NCBI GenBank assembly: GCA_036677145.1
Contig: JAKFFF010000098.1
Coordinates: 1 to 64,000, forward strand
Length of the DNA stretch: 64,000 bases
Direction: 5' to 3'
Origin: CADEED01 sp036677145
Lineage (GTDB): Bacteria; Pseudomonadota; Gammaproteobacteria; Steroidobacterales; Steroidobacteraceae
Shown here one piece after another: positions 17,974-27,533 of the stretch (positions within the stretch are counted from its first letter, which is position 1; every line of letters starts with the position of its first letter). The notes beneath the pieces are model-generated. The model saw only the letters and a program-made list of their open reading frames with translations, did no database searches and had not been told where the DNA came from. Made by a program: the position numbers and the translations under genes.

Positions 17974-18408
17974 ATGGCAACACAGGAATTGCATCGCGGC
18001 CGGCTGGTGGATCACATCCAGCTCGTGGTGAAGGACATCGCCGCCAGCAAACGCTTTTATTCGGCTGTCTTCGAAGTGCTGCGGATCCCCGTCGCGGGAG
18101 AAGCCGACGACCACATCTGGGCCGACGAACTGTTCATCTCGAGCAAGCAGAGTGATTCAGCCACAGGTGAGTTGACGGGCCGGGTGCATCTCGCGTTCCA
18201 GGGAAAGAGCCGCGAAGTGGTGGAACGATTCTACAAGGCGGCCCTGGCGGCGGGCGGCCGCGACAATGGCGCTCCCGGCGAACGGCCCTACCATCCCGGA
18301 TACTTCGCGGCGTTCGTGCTCGATCCGGACGGCAACAACATCGAAGTCGTGTTTCATGGCCCCGCGAAGCAGTCCGCCGAATCGGTGAAGATAACGTTCG
18401 ATAGTTAG
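17974..18408 (+). CDS. VOC (glyoxalase-fold) protein
   Basis: 144-residue vicinal-oxygen-chelate protein. The pattern is DHIQLVVKD at the start (metal His), VHLAFQ in the middle and DPDGNNIEVVFH at the end (metal Glu). Likely a cytosolic lyase, dioxygenase or resistance-type enzyme; the substrate is unknown. Divergent from the esterase gene. It is followed by a second VOC gene on the same strand about 75 bases on. Confidence 0.88.
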   Translation: MATQELHRGRLVDHIQLVVKDIAASKRFYSAVFEVLRIPVAGEADDHIWADELFISSKQSDSATGELTGRVHLAFQGKSREVVERFYKAALAAGGRDNGAPGERPYHPGYFAAFVLDPDGNNIEVVFHGPAKQSAESVKITFDS

Positions 18409-18427
18409 ACAAGGCGGCGTTGACGGG

Positions 18428-18446
18428 CCTGGCGCGGCTCGCCAGG
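18428..18446 (+). promoter_or_regulatory. Hairpin between two VOC genes
   Basis: A 7-bp stem CCTGGCG/CGCCAGG with a 5-base loop, extendable with a one-base bulge. It lies between the two co-oriented VOC genes, without a T-tract. It may be an mRNA stability or attenuation element, or simply chance in GC-rich DNA. Confidence 0.3.
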
Positions 18447-18483
18447 GCCGGGAATTGCGCATTCCCATCGGCCGCGCGAGCAT

Positions 18484-18834
18484 ATGGGCATGAAAGTGAA
18501 TCATCTGCACCTGATGGTGCCGGACGTGACCTCGGCCAGCGCGTTCTTCGAGAAGTATTTCGAGCTGCGCAAGCAGGGAGGGAATGCCGGCCTCACCGTG
18601 CTCCTCGATGATGATGGCTTCGTGCTCACCCTGATGAAGATGGGCTCGCGCACGAGCAAGACATATCCCGAGAGTTTTCACGTCGGCTTCTTCGTGGCGG
18701 AAGATTCCCGCGTCGACCAGATCCATGCGCGCATGCGGGAAGATGGTCTCGAGGTCACGGCGCCGGTCCGCGAGCACGCCTACTCGTTTTACGTCAGCGC
18801 CCCCGGAGGATTCCTCGTCGAAGTTGGCGCGTGA
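18484..18834 (+). CDS. Second VOC (glyoxalase-fold) protein
   Basis: 116 residues, one VOC module: VNHLHLMVPD (metal His near residue 7-9), ESFHVGFFV and SAPGGFLVEVGA (metal Glu). Shorter than and only distantly similar to its upstream neighbour, so not a recent duplication. Substrate unknown. An alternative start at the next Met (18490) would barely change the product. Confidence 0.85.
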   Translation: MGMKVNHLHLMVPDVTSASAFFEKYFELRKQGGNAGLTVLLDDDGFVLTLMKMGSRTSKTYPESFHVGFFVAEDSRVDQIHARMREDGLEVTAPVREHAYSFYVSAPGGFLVEVGA

Positions 18835-18846
18835 TGGTGCCGCATC

Positions 18847-18875
18847 GGGCGCCGTGGGGGCCGCCCCAAGCGCCC
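18847..18875. terminator. Bidirectional hairpin between VOC and RIO kinase genes
   Basis: Nested stem: outer GGGCGC/GCGCCC (6 bp) and inner TGGGG/CCCCA (5 bp, loop GCCG). It lies exactly in the 48-base gap between converging genes. No T-tract follows, but the position and stability suggest a shared transcription end. Confidence 0.5.
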
Positions 18876-18882
18876 ACAATAG

Positions 18883-19725
18883 CTAGCCCTGCCGCCCCAG
18901 CTCGCGGCGGATGTTTTCCTCGCGCGCATCCTCGATGACCACCATCACCGCGTTTGCATCCGCCGCGGTTTCGTCGCGGGCGAACACACCCGTGAGCGGG
19001 CTTTCCGCCCGCAACTCACCTGCCTCGAACAACGCCCATATTTCGCGCGCGTATTCGGTGGTGAGCAGTTCCGGCGCGAATTGGCCGAGCGTGCCACGCA
19101 GATTGTTCACGTCGCGCTCCAGCATCGCGAAGGCGCCATTGTTGCCGGCCGCGTTCACCGCCTGCGGAAGATCGATGATGACCGGGCCCTGCGCATCGAC
19201 GAGCACGTTGAATTCGGACAGATCGCCATGGATCAGGCCGAGCGCGAGCATGCGCACGACCTGGCGGATCAGAAACGTGTGGTATTCGCGCGCCAGTTCG
19301 GGCGTCAGCGCGACTTCGCCGAGGCGCGGCGCCGGCTGGCCATCGGCATCGGTCACCAGCTCCATCACCAGCGTGTCGTTGAAATAGCCGAACGGTTTCG
19401 GCACACGCACGCCAGCCGCCGCGAGTTTGTAGAGCGCGTCCACCTCGGTGTTCTTCCAGGACGACTCCGCTTCCTTGCGGCCGTAACGCGTGCTCTTCGC
19501 CATCGCGCGCGCCTGTCGGCTGCCACGCACCTTGCGGCCTTCCTGGTATTGCGCGCGCTTCTGGAAGCTTCGCTGGCCCATGTCCCGGTACACCTTCGCG
19601 CAGCGGACCTGCGTGCCCGTTCGCACGGTGTAAACCGTGGCCTCCTTGCCGGACTTGAGCGAGCGGAGAACCTCATCGATGACACCGTCATCGATGAGCG
19701 GTTGTAGCGCGGCGGGCGGTTTCAA
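18883..19725 (-). CDS. RIO1-family serine protein kinase
   Basis: About 280 residues with a proteobacterial RIO-type kinase fold: nucleotide loop SGKEATVY (25-32), catalytic Lys44 in CAKVY, catalytic loop HGDLSEFN (166-173) and metal loop IDLPQAV (184-190). Its target is unknown. The start is inferred as TTG 19725, giving an N-terminus (MKPPAALQPLIDDG) that aligns with Pseudomonas homologues I recall. The frame is open to 19929, but that would overlap the upstream gene by about 170 bases with non-conserved residues. Confidence 0.88.
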   Translation of the reverse strand: MKPPAALQPLIDDGVIDEVLRSLKSGKEATVYTVRTGTQVRCAKVYRDMGQRSFQKRAQYQEGRKVRGSRQARAMAKSTRYGRKEAESSWKNTEVDALYKLAAAGVRVPKPFGYFNDTLVMELVTDADGQPAPRLGEVALTPELAREYHTFLIRQVVRMLALGLIHGDLSEFNVLVDAQGPVIIDLPQAVNAAGNNGAFAMLERDVNNLRGTLGQFAPELLTTEYAREIWALFEAGELRAESPLTGVFARDETAADANAVMVVIEDAREENIRRELGRQG

Positions 19726-19759
19726 ATTGCCCGGGCTGCGCCGAGGCTGTGCGAGGTCT

Positions 19760-22700
19760 TCATGTGGAGCGGATGGTACGCGACAAAGTACGCGCGATGG
19801 CCAATCCCAGCGCGGCCAGCAGCAGCAATCCGTCGAGCCCGCCTCCACCGCCACCACCCTTGCTCCCTCCCCCGCCGGAACCGGGCGGCGCCACCTTGGT
19901 GGTGGACGCGGACGCCGCATCGTTTGCATTCGCGGGATCAGTACCGCTGAAGGTTACGGAGGCGTTGGCCGTCGCGATGCCCGCGACCGACGAAGTCGCG
20001 GCGATCGCGACCGCCACTGACGCGCCGTTCGCCATGGATGGAAGCGCGCAGCTCACGACCGCGCCTGCGATCGTGCAGGTCGCACCGGGGCCGGCTGCCT
20101 GAGTCGGTGTAGCGCCGTTAAGCGTCACGACCAGGCTTGCATCTCCCGGGTCGGGACCGCTATTGCTCACGGTTGCGGTGTAAGTCCAGCTGTTTCCCGT
20201 CGTCACGGGGTCGGCGCTGTCGACCACGGCTACACCGATATTCGCCACAGCCCGCAGCGCCAGGTTGGCGGTCGCGCTCTGGTTGGAATTCGTATCCTCG
20301 CCCGCGCCCTGCGCCACTGCGATCACCGGTGCGGCGCCGATCCCGTCGGCGGTGCCCGTGATGTCGATGCGCACGCCCTCGCCGCCCACCGCCACCGTTC
20401 CGAGATTGCAGATCGCGGTGGTCCCCGCCAGAGAGCAACTGCCCTGCGTGGGGGTCAACGTCACCGTCGTCAGCAGGGAACCGAGCTCGATGACCACCTC
20501 CGTATCCGTGGACGGATTCGGTCCTGCATTGCTCACGGTCGCCGCGAAACTCACGGCTGCACGGTTATCGAAGTTCAGGGGAGAACTTCCAAAGGACGTG
20601 ACCAGGTCTGCGATCTCGAGCGACTGCAGCGACGCGCTCGCGACGTCATTGCTGGAGATCGGGTCACGTTCGTGTCCTGTCACGCTGGCCGACACCTGTC
20701 CGTTCGAGGGCGTCATGGACGCAATCACGTCGAAGTTGATGACGCGGGCCTGCTGGCTGCGGATGTAACTCAGGGCGCAGGTCATGGTGGGTGGCGCGTA
20801 CACGCAGCCCGCCGGCATCGACGGCGTCAGCCACGCCGGTAGAGTGATTCGGATCTCGGCGGCCGAGGCATCGTGAATCCCAAGATTGCGCACCGTCAGC
20901 TGCATCGGTGTGACCGAGCCGAGCGCGATCGCACCTGCAGGCGCGCTCATCGACAGCTCGAGGTCCGGCGCGATTTCATACTCAACGACACCGCCGGTTT
21001 CCGCACGCACAATGAGCAGATTGGGCTGCTGTGGGCGAACCACCATGCCGTTGAAGATCACGATCGGAACCGTAAAACCATACGGACTGCCGAGCAGCGT
21101 CTCCTGCCACGTCATTCCGCCGTCCACGGTCCGCAGGAATCCCGGGCCGGCCGGGGTATTCAGCATCACCATGGTCGAGGGAAGCGCGGCATCGATGTAC
21201 ATGCCGGCCCCGTAGATGGAGGTTCCCTGTCCCGGGCCGAAGTCCATCAGCGTCCAGCTGGCGCCTGCGTTGATGGATTTGAGGACACCACCTGCACCCA
21301 CGGCATGGACGATGCTGGAATTTTCCGGATCGAACACGAAACCGTTGAACCAGATGATTCCCGGCGCGCGCACCTCGGCCCACGTGTCGCCGCCATCCTC
21401 CGATTTGTAGATCCCCGTAGCGCCCGTGAGCTCGGAACCGGCGCCGAGATACATCACATCGTTATCCGCGGGATCGAATGCGATCGCCCGCACGTAAGCC
21501 GGTGAGTTCATCAATCGCGTCCAGGTGGCACCGCGATTCGAAGTGCGCCACAGCCCGGTGCTGGTACGCCCTGCGTACGCGATCTGTGAATTACCCGGAT
21601 GCACCGCGAGTGAATTGACGTAGTCCAGGCCCGCCGAGAACGCCGGGTGTGGAGCGGTCCAGTTCACCCCACCATCGTCGCTGCGCATGAGCTGGCTGCC
21701 ATTGTTCACGGCGTACAGCAGGTTCGAATCCGCGGCGGACGCCGCCAGTGACGAAATAACCAGCGAGCTGTTGGACATGGCACGCAACGGAGCGGTACCC
21801 ACCGCCGTGTAGTTAGTGCCGCGCCGGAAGATGGCATCCAGTCCCGCGGACATCGCCACATACACCGTGCCATCGTCCGACACGGTCAGCGCGCGCGGTG
21901 ATCCGCCACGCAATCCGCTGTTGCGGTACGTCATCGTCGCGCCATAGTTGAGCGTTTCGGCGATACCCGTGTCCGTGGCCACGAGTAGTCGGCCGGGGGT
22001 CGCCGGATCGAACGCCGCGACCGGCAAGCCATTGACCAGGGGATTGGCGCCGAGGGACCACGACGCGCCGTCGTTCTCGCTGCGCATGATGATGCCCAAG
22101 CTGCCCAGCGCACTGATGAACCCTGGGGTGTGTGGATCGAAGCCCGCCCAGCTCACATGACCGAGACCCTGCCAGGTCCACGAATCGCCGGCATCGTTCG
22201 AGCGATACAGTCCGCCACTGGTGCTCGCGAGGACCACGTTCGAATCCCCCGGCTTCACCGTGATCGCATAGATGCGAATCGTCGCGGGCGACGACATGCC
22301 CGTGGTCAGCGCGGAACTCCAGCTGTTCCCGCCATTACTGCTGCGAAAGATTCCCTGGCCCTCGATGGCGACAAAGATCGTCTGTGGCGCCTGCGGATCG
22401 ACGGCCAACTCCATGCCGTAGGTATTTGACGGCCACGGTCGCGCAAGCGTGGTCCAGCTCGCGAATGGCGCAGCCGCCTTGAACGCGTCACCCGCGAGGC
22501 TGAGCGCGTAGAGAGTGCCATCGGCGGCGATCTCGATCTTCTGAAGGTAACTCTGCGTGGCCGGACCCTGCAGCAGCGAGTAAGAGATGCCCGCGTCTTC
22601 ACTCATGTGCAATTGCCCGTTCGTGAGCACGACGCGGTTCGAGTTCGTAGGATCGAACACAATTTCGGTGGGTGGATTGAGCATCACCCCATCAGCTTGC

Positions 22701-22921
22701 TGCCAGCTCAACCCGCCATTGGTGCTGCGATAGGCACCACGGGGGCCTCCGATCACCACGATGCCCGGCTCATCCGGTTTGAAGGCGACACCCAGGATCG
22801 AGCCGCCATCGGGTCCGGTGAAAGTGAAGGAATTCACACCGGCCAGTGACACATTACATATGAGCAACGCCATGAACGGAGCACAGCTCACCAGACGGAA
22901 TCGACCGTCGAACTTCTTCAT
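19760..22921 (-). CDS. Giant exported sortilin-like/BNR-repeat protein with DUF11 repeats and Gly-rich C-terminal sorting tail
   Basis: About 1053 residues. Signal peptide (about 1-30) is followed by a large beta-propeller region (about 35-690) built of VPS10/BNR-type repeats (recurring S-x-D-G/N-G-G-x-SW motifs such as STNGGLSW, SNDAGDSW, SEDGGDTW). Then come three or so DUF11-like Ig modules (about 700-1010), with DTEVVIEL and CNLGTVAVGG patterns. The tail is a Gly/Ser-rich stretch, a hydrophobic helix (LDGLLLLAALGLAIA) and Arg-containing end, as in GlyGly-CTERM-type sorting signals. Start ATG 22921 has GGAG upstream. Likely cell-surface or processed and secreted; ligand unknown. Confidence 0.82.
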   Translation of the reverse strand: MKKFDGRFRLVSCAPFMALLICNVSLAGVNSFTFTGPDGGSILGVAFKPDEPGIVVIGGPRGAYRSTNGGLSWQQADGVMLNPPTEIVFDPTNSNRVVLTNGQLHMSEDAGISYSLLQGPATQSYLQKIEIAADGTLYALSLAGDAFKAAAPFASWTTLARPWPSNTYGMELAVDPQAPQTIFVAIEGQGIFRSSNGGNSWSSALTTGMSSPATIRIYAITVKPGDSNVVLASTSGGLYRSNDAGDSWTWQGLGHVSWAGFDPHTPGFISALGSLGIIMRSENDGASWSLGANPLVNGLPVAAFDPATPGRLLVATDTGIAETLNYGATMTYRNSGLRGGSPRALTVSDDGTVYVAMSAGLDAIFRRGTNYTAVGTAPLRAMSNSSLVISSLAASAADSNLLYAVNNGSQLMRSDDGGVNWTAPHPAFSAGLDYVNSLAVHPGNSQIAYAGRTSTGLWRTSNRGATWTRLMNSPAYVRAIAFDPADNDVMYLGAGSELTGATGIYKSEDGGDTWAEVRAPGIIWFNGFVFDPENSSIVHAVGAGGVLKSINAGASWTLMDFGPGQGTSIYGAGMYIDAALPSTMVMLNTPAGPGFLRTVDGGMTWQETLLGSPYGFTVPIVIFNGMVVRPQQPNLLIVRAETGGVVEYEIAPDLELSMSAPAGAIALGSVTPMQLTVRNLGIHDASAAEIRITLPAWLTPSMPAGCVYAPPTMTCALSYIRSQQARVINFDVIASMTPSNGQVSASVTGHERDPISSNDVASASLQSLEIADLVTSFGSSPLNFDNRAAVSFAATVSNAGPNPSTDTEVVIELGSLLTTVTLTPTQGSCSLAGTTAICNLGTVAVGGEGVRIDITGTADGIGAAPVIAVAQGAGEDTNSNQSATANLALRAVANIGVAVVDSADPVTTGNSWTYTATVSNSGPDPGDASLVVTLNGATPTQAAGPGATCTIAGAVVSCALPSMANGASVAVAIAATSSVAGIATANASVTFSGTDPANANDAASASTTKVAPPGSGGGGSKGGGGGGGLDGLLLLAALGLAIARTLSRTIRST

Positions 22922-23194
22922 GGAGTCTCCCGAAATCTTGTAGTTCGAATGCGCGGGACCGCTCGGGATATTGCCACATCCGCAGACCGGGCTATCCGCC
23001 CGACGCACCGCGCATGTCAAATCGAATCGCCAAGTCACGACCCACCAATTTGTGACAGGCGTGATGTGAAAGAAGTGGAGATAGGCGGCGAACTACTGAT
23101 CGCCCGCATTCCCGAAGCGGCCCGGCGCCGGCCACGCCGTCGTCAATAGATTGGACGCCGGGCCCGCACGGCACCGGCGTCACGAATCGACGCT
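22922..23194. other. Upstream region of the sortilin-like gene
   Basis: About 270 bases between the start of the sortilin-like gene and the stop of the PVC-type gene, both on the minus strand. The long open extension upstream of 22921 reads as non-protein-like sequence. I see no clear sigma-70 boxes, hairpin terminator or RNA gene. Confidence 0.5.
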
Positions 23195-25891
23195 CTAGCC
23201 CTCGTCACCGTAGACGTTGAGTTCCTTGATCACCCAGGGCTGCCAGCCCTCCTTCTCCGTAATGGCGATGCGCAGGTGACGGCCTTCGACCGGCGCCGGC
23301 AGATTCAGCCGGGCGTGCGGTTCACCCACCACGTGCGGCGCGACCATCGTCCAGGTCTTGCCGTCATCGGAAACCTCGAGGCTGTACACCGGCGCCCAAC
23401 CCATCTCCCCGCCGCCACCGCCGGGCGACTTCTCGCCGCTGGAATCGATGTCCACGCCGACGATCCTGCTGCGGGCCGGCAACTCCACCGTCAGTGTTTC
23501 CACCGGAAACGGCTTGAATCCCTTGGTGAAGTATCCCGTCTTGGGATCGCCATCGAGCATGGCTTCGGGCGGAGCGTTGTCGCGCGCCTCCATGTTCGCG
23601 ACGAGTTTCCATTCGGCGCGGCGCTCGAAACGCTTGCGCGGCACGCCGAGCGCGGGAATCTGGCCGGTGAGTTCCGCCAGCGTCCAGTAGTTAGTACGCG
23701 CGGCGTCGGCGGCGCGCCGTGCGGCGACGGCCTCGGGCAAAACCGCGGGCGCGCGGTTGCCGAAGCTGTTGCGGATGTAGGTGAGCACACCGGCCAGCTC
23801 GGCGTCGGAGTAGGAATTCATCGGCACCATGGGCGCGCCGTAGTCGACGCCGTCGACGTTGCCTTGCAGCCCGTGCAGCAGGATCGCGATCGCCGCGCGT
23901 TCGTCGCCGAGCACGCGCGGTGAACCGACCAGCGACGGCGCCAGCGTGCGGCCCTCCGCGCCGGGCATGGGCGCGCCGCGGCCATCCGTGCCATGGCAGG
24001 CGAAACACAACGAACCGTACAGCGTGGCGCCCGAGCGATACGCCTTCAGACCGTTGGTCCCGAGCAGGCGGATGAGTTGCGGGTCCTCGGTGTTCGATTT
24101 ATCCCAGAGCTGCTCGTTGATCACGTAAACGCCCGCGGACGAAGACTTTTCGGCAGCGGCCCTGATGACCTTCTCTGCATCGGGCAAGCCGGCACGGCGC
24201 ACCGACAGCATCGCCTGGATGGCGACGCGCGGATCGGTGTCCTGCAGCGCACGCCGCGCGGCGACTGCGAGCGGGGCGTTGGCGGTTGATTTAGCGTTGA
24301 CGCGCAACTCGGCGAGGCGCAGGCCGGTGATCCGCACCTGCGGATCGGCGGCCTTCAACGCATTCAGAATGAGTTTGTCGTCGAGCGCGCCGAGACCCTC
24401 GAGAGTCCACAACGCATGCAGACGCGGCCGCGGATCGGGCGCGTCGGTGTTCGCGAGTTTAGTCAGGGCGGGCACGACGCTGAGGTCGCGGCGCAGGACC
24501 AGCAACTTCTGCGCGGTATCGCGCCACCAGCCATTGGGATGCGACAGGTGTCCCACCCATTGCGCGGGAGTTTCATCCAGCATGTGTGGCTGCGGGCCGC
24601 GTTCGAAGTCGGCATGACGCACGCGATAGATGCGTCCGCGGCCGATCTCCTTTTGCAGATCGAGGGCCTCGATCTTGTCGCGCAGGTAGCTGCCTTTGCG
24701 GGTCCAGTTGGCCTGCTGAATGATGCCGCGGTACATGTCGACGATGTAGAGCGAGCCGTCGGGCGCGGTGATCATGTTGACGGGACGGAACAGCGGATCG
24801 GTCGCGCGAATGAATTCGCCCTGCTGATCCTCGTACGGGTTGGCCAGGCGCGTGACGCCATCCTCGACCGTGATCACCGTGCGGCGGATGAGACGTCCGA
24901 CGGGCTCGGCGAAGAACAGGTTGCCGCGCAACTCGGCCGGCAGCCGGTCGCCGCGGAACAGGTCCTGGCCGCTGGTGGCGGTGAAATGGTTGAGCGTATT
25001 GTCCGGGCGCAACTGGCCCGGACCGCCCTGCGTGTCGGGAACACGGGCGATCGGCCAAACTACCTTGTAGCGCCCGATCAATTCGTCCGGTGCGGAGAAC
25101 TGGCCGTAGATGATGTGCTGCTGGAAATGCACCGGGCCGGTTTCGTTGCCGGCGTTGACGAACCAGACCTTGCCCCAGTCGTCCTGCGTGAGTCCCCACT
25201 GGCCGCCGTTGATCGGGATCGATTCCTTGATCGCCTTGCCGTCGGCGCCGAAGCGCAGACGGTAGTCGTAGAACGTGGAGTAGATGCCGTTGTCCAGCGC
25301 CCAGACGAGACCGTTGGGCTGGTGCTCCATGTTGCCGCCGCGTTTGCCGCCCGCGAACCACAGAGTCTTTTCATCGGCGACGCCATCACCATCGCTGTCG
25401 CGATAGATATAGAGGTCATCGGTGTTCGTCTCGCCGATGATGATGCGGTCATCGAGCGGCAGAAGAATGCGCGGCAGCAGCAGCTTGTCGGCGAACACGG
25501 TGTGGCGGTCGTACACGCCGTCGCCGTCAGTGTCCTCGTGCCGCGAGACGCGGCTCACCGGCTGCATCTCACCCGTGCCATCGGCGTCCTGCATGTAGGT
25601 GCGCATCTCGGCCACGTACATCCGGCCGTTGCCATCGAAGGCGATCATCACCGGCTCGGCGATGTGCGGCTCGGCCAGCACCGGCTCGAGCCGGTAGCCC
25701 GGCGGCATTTGCATCGTGGCGATGGAGGCTTCGGGCGACAGCGCGATGGAGGGCGGCGGCCCGGCCGCATGGTTGTGGTTGTGTTCGTGTCCGGCTGGCG
25801 CGGGCGCCTCGCTCGGCGTCGAACACGAACCCAACACGAAAGGCAGAACGAAGGCCGGAATGAGACGGAGAGTTTTTTTGGATAGGTTCAT
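23195..25891 (-). CDS. PVC-type haem-binding lipoprotein: beta-propeller dehydrogenase, HEAT, cytochrome c and discoidin domains
   Basis: About 898 residues. Lipobox FVLGSC (Cys23) and a His-rich spacer (GHEHNHNHA) precede an L-sorbosone-dehydrogenase-like six-blade propeller (about 60-440, EDTDGDGVYDRHTVF). Next come HEAT-like repeats (about 470-590), a cytochrome c domain with CFACH haem site (around 640-650), and a C-terminal F5/8-type discoidin domain (about 770-895). This arrangement is best known from Planctomycetes/Verrucomicrobia and some Bacteroidetes. Probably an outer- or inner-membrane-anchored periplasmic sugar or alcohol oxidoreductase. Start chosen at ATG 25891 to place the lipobox correctly. 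Confidence 0.85.
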   Translation of the reverse strand: MNLSKKTLRLIPAFVLPFVLGSCSTPSEAPAPAGHEHNHNHAAGPPPSIALSPEASIATMQMPPGYRLEPVLAEPHIAEPVMIAFDGNGRMYVAEMRTYMQDADGTGEMQPVSRVSRHEDTDGDGVYDRHTVFADKLLLPRILLPLDDRIIIGETNTDDLYIYRDSDGDGVADEKTLWFAGGKRGGNMEHQPNGLVWALDNGIYSTFYDYRLRFGADGKAIKESIPINGGQWGLTQDDWGKVWFVNAGNETGPVHFQQHIIYGQFSAPDELIGRYKVVWPIARVPDTQGGPGQLRPDNTLNHFTATSGQDLFRGDRLPAELRGNLFFAEPVGRLIRRTVITVEDGVTRLANPYEDQQGEFIRATDPLFRPVNMITAPDGSLYIVDMYRGIIQQANWTRKGSYLRDKIEALDLQKEIGRGRIYRVRHADFERGPQPHMLDETPAQWVGHLSHPNGWWRDTAQKLLVLRRDLSVVPALTKLANTDAPDPRPRLHALWTLEGLGALDDKLILNALKAADPQVRITGLRLAELRVNAKSTANAPLAVAARRALQDTDPRVAIQAMLSVRRAGLPDAEKVIRAAAEKSSSAGVYVINEQLWDKSNTEDPQLIRLLGTNGLKAYRSGATLYGSLCFACHGTDGRGAPMPGAEGRTLAPSLVGSPRVLGDERAAIAILLHGLQGNVDGVDYGAPMVPMNSYSDAELAGVLTYIRNSFGNRAPAVLPEAVAARRAADAARTNYWTLAELTGQIPALGVPRKRFERRAEWKLVANMEARDNAPPEAMLDGDPKTGYFTKGFKPFPVETLTVELPARSRIVGVDIDSSGEKSPGGGGGEMGWAPVYSLEVSDDGKTWTMVAPHVVGEPHARLNLPAPVEGRHLRIAITEKEGWQPWVIKELNVYGDEG

Positions 25892-26296
25892 AACAAAACT
25901 GGCAGGTGCCGATGGGAAGGGCCCGGCAGAGGTCAATCTTCGGTGACGATGCGGCTTGGAAGTTCAATCCGCTTGTGTGAACTCGAACTTACCGTCGGTG
26001 CTCTCGCCTGGCAAATCAGCTCGAATTGCTCGATGCAGTCAGGGTCACGTGGATGACCATCCGTCTCGAGGGCGCCATTGCGGCGAAGAAGCGCGCGTTG
26101 ACGCGAGCACGCAAGATGGGTCGGGACCTGGCGCCGCTGGAAGATCGCCTGGCGCGTATCAGAAGAGCCAATCCTGGACGCAGCCATTGCTCGTCTACTA
26201 GCCCCGCGAGCCGGAAGTTTCACGCCGTCGCAGGCAAATCATCCCGCGGCAGGGAGCGCCTGGCATCCAGTAACGCTCCCTGCCACGGCCAACACG
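25892..26296. other. 405-base gap between PVC-type and beta-helix genes
   Basis: No convincing gene. A short plus-strand frame from ATG 26053 reads as a basic helical stretch (MTIRLEGAIAAKKRALTRARK and on) before turning low-complexity; it has no recognised family, so I do not call it. The right end carries a strong hairpin at 26248-26284. Confidence 0.4.
26248..26284 (-). terminator. Strong hairpin just past the beta-helix gene
   Basis: Perfect 11-bp stem GGCAGGGAGCG/CGCTCCCTGCC, with a smaller inner hairpin CTGG/CCAG. It starts 13 bases past the stop codon at 26297. It lacks a T-tract, so it may be a terminator or an mRNA 3'-end stabiliser. Confidence 0.55.
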
Positions 26297-27412
26297 TCAC
26301 TCCTGGACCGGAATCTCTGTCGCCGAGAATGGCGTGCTTACGATCGTCGATGACGCGTCAGGCGGGCAGATGAAATCGGCGGGCCGCGTGAACGACGGAC
26401 CCGTCGGCGCGCCCCAGAAGCTGTTGCGCACATCGACATTGGCCTGAGCGGTCGCCAGACCGCAGTTGTAGTTGCCGAAGAAGTTGTTCTGACGCGCGAC
26501 CACCTTGCCACCCGGCGGTGTACCCAGCACGTAGATACCGTTGTTCCGGTTGCCCACAAAGCTGTTGCGGCTGAACACCGGACCGACGACGCCCGGATTG
26601 TTCGGGTTGTAACTGTTCACCATCACGCCGTCGTGGTTATTGGTGATGTAGTTGTTCGTAACCCGCGCGGCGCCATGCGAGATGGTCATCCCCGCGAATG
26701 TATTGTCCGTAATGGAATTGCCGGCCACACGATGCGGGTTTTCCCCCACGCTGACTCCACTCGCGTTCGCGAGCGAGCGGTTGTGATGCAGCCACACGTA
26801 ACTATCCGGAGTACGCCCGAAGAGGATGAAGCCGACGGCAGAGTTCTGCGTGGCGAGATTGCGGCGCGCCTCGATGACACCACTGCTGTCGAGGAAGAAT
26901 CCGAACGCCGAGTTTCTCGCGGTATTGCCGGCGATGACCACATCGGTGGCGAAGGCCGAATACAGTCCGTAACTCTGACCGTTCGTCAGTGTGAAGCCCG
27001 CCTGGTTGTCGCCGAATTGCACGCCATCCGCCGCGATGTGCACCACGGCTTGCGTGGCCCCACCCGCGTCGATGACCGTATCTTCAGCCCCGGCAGTCGA
27101 AAGAACCGTCACGCGCTTGTTGATATACACCGCGCCCTGGCTTCCTGGAGTCTCACCGCCCCATTCCTCGCCCAGAATTTCCAGCACGCCGTCGCCATCG
27201 AAGTCGCCGTAGCGTCCGGGACGCACGAGCACCGTGTCGCCCTCCTGGGCATTGATGACTCCGCGGTTGATCGAGCGGCACGGCGACGCGGCAACGCCGC
27301 AGGTGGCGCTGTCGACGCCGTTGTTGGCGACGTGGATAGTGTTGCCGTCGGCCAGCGCCGCGGCCGGAACGAGCACCGCGGTCAACATCAATGCGCGCAT
27401 GACATATTTCAT
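26297..27412 (-). CDS. Secreted right-handed parallel beta-helix protein
   Basis: 371 residues with signal peptide (about 1-22, AALADG). The core has repeated short strands typical of NosD/pectate-lyase-like beta-helices (VTNNYITNNHDGVMV, FSRNSFVGNRNNGIYV, GNSITDNTFAGMT). Four Cys (ATCGVAASPC, YNCG, FICP) could form disulphides. No catalytic residues can be assigned; it may bind or cleave polysaccharide. The following minus-strand gene ends upstream at 27534. Confidence 0.82.
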   Translation of the reverse strand: MKYVMRALMLTAVLVPAAALADGNTIHVANNGVDSATCGVAASPCRSINRGVINAQEGDTVLVRPGRYGDFDGDGVLEILGEEWGGETPGSQGAVYINKRVTVLSTAGAEDTVIDAGGATQAVVHIAADGVQFGDNQAGFTLTNGQSYGLYSAFATDVVIAGNTARNSAFGFFLDSSGVIEARRNLATQNSAVGFILFGRTPDSYVWLHHNRSLANASGVSVGENPHRVAGNSITDNTFAGMTISHGAARVTNNYITNNHDGVMVNSYNPNNPGVVGPVFSRNSFVGNRNNGIYVLGTPPGGKVVARQNNFFGNYNCGLATAQANVDVRNSFWGAPTGPSFTRPADFICPPDASSTIVSTPFSATEIPVQE

Positions 27413-27533
27413 GGAGTCCCTCCCAAGTAGTTATATGCACCGCGCTTCGCGGCGCTGTCCGGAGTATGCACCGACAACTGGTTCACGGCGAACTACCGGG
27501 GAAGACGGGCGGACGCCGGCAGTCGCGTACTAC

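Noticed and set aside
26053..26373. Short plus-strand frame starting MTIRLEGAIAAKK
   Set aside because: The first about 40 residues look helical, but the rest is low in complexity, overlaps the beta-helix gene end and the 26248-26284 hairpin, and no ribosome binding site is clear.
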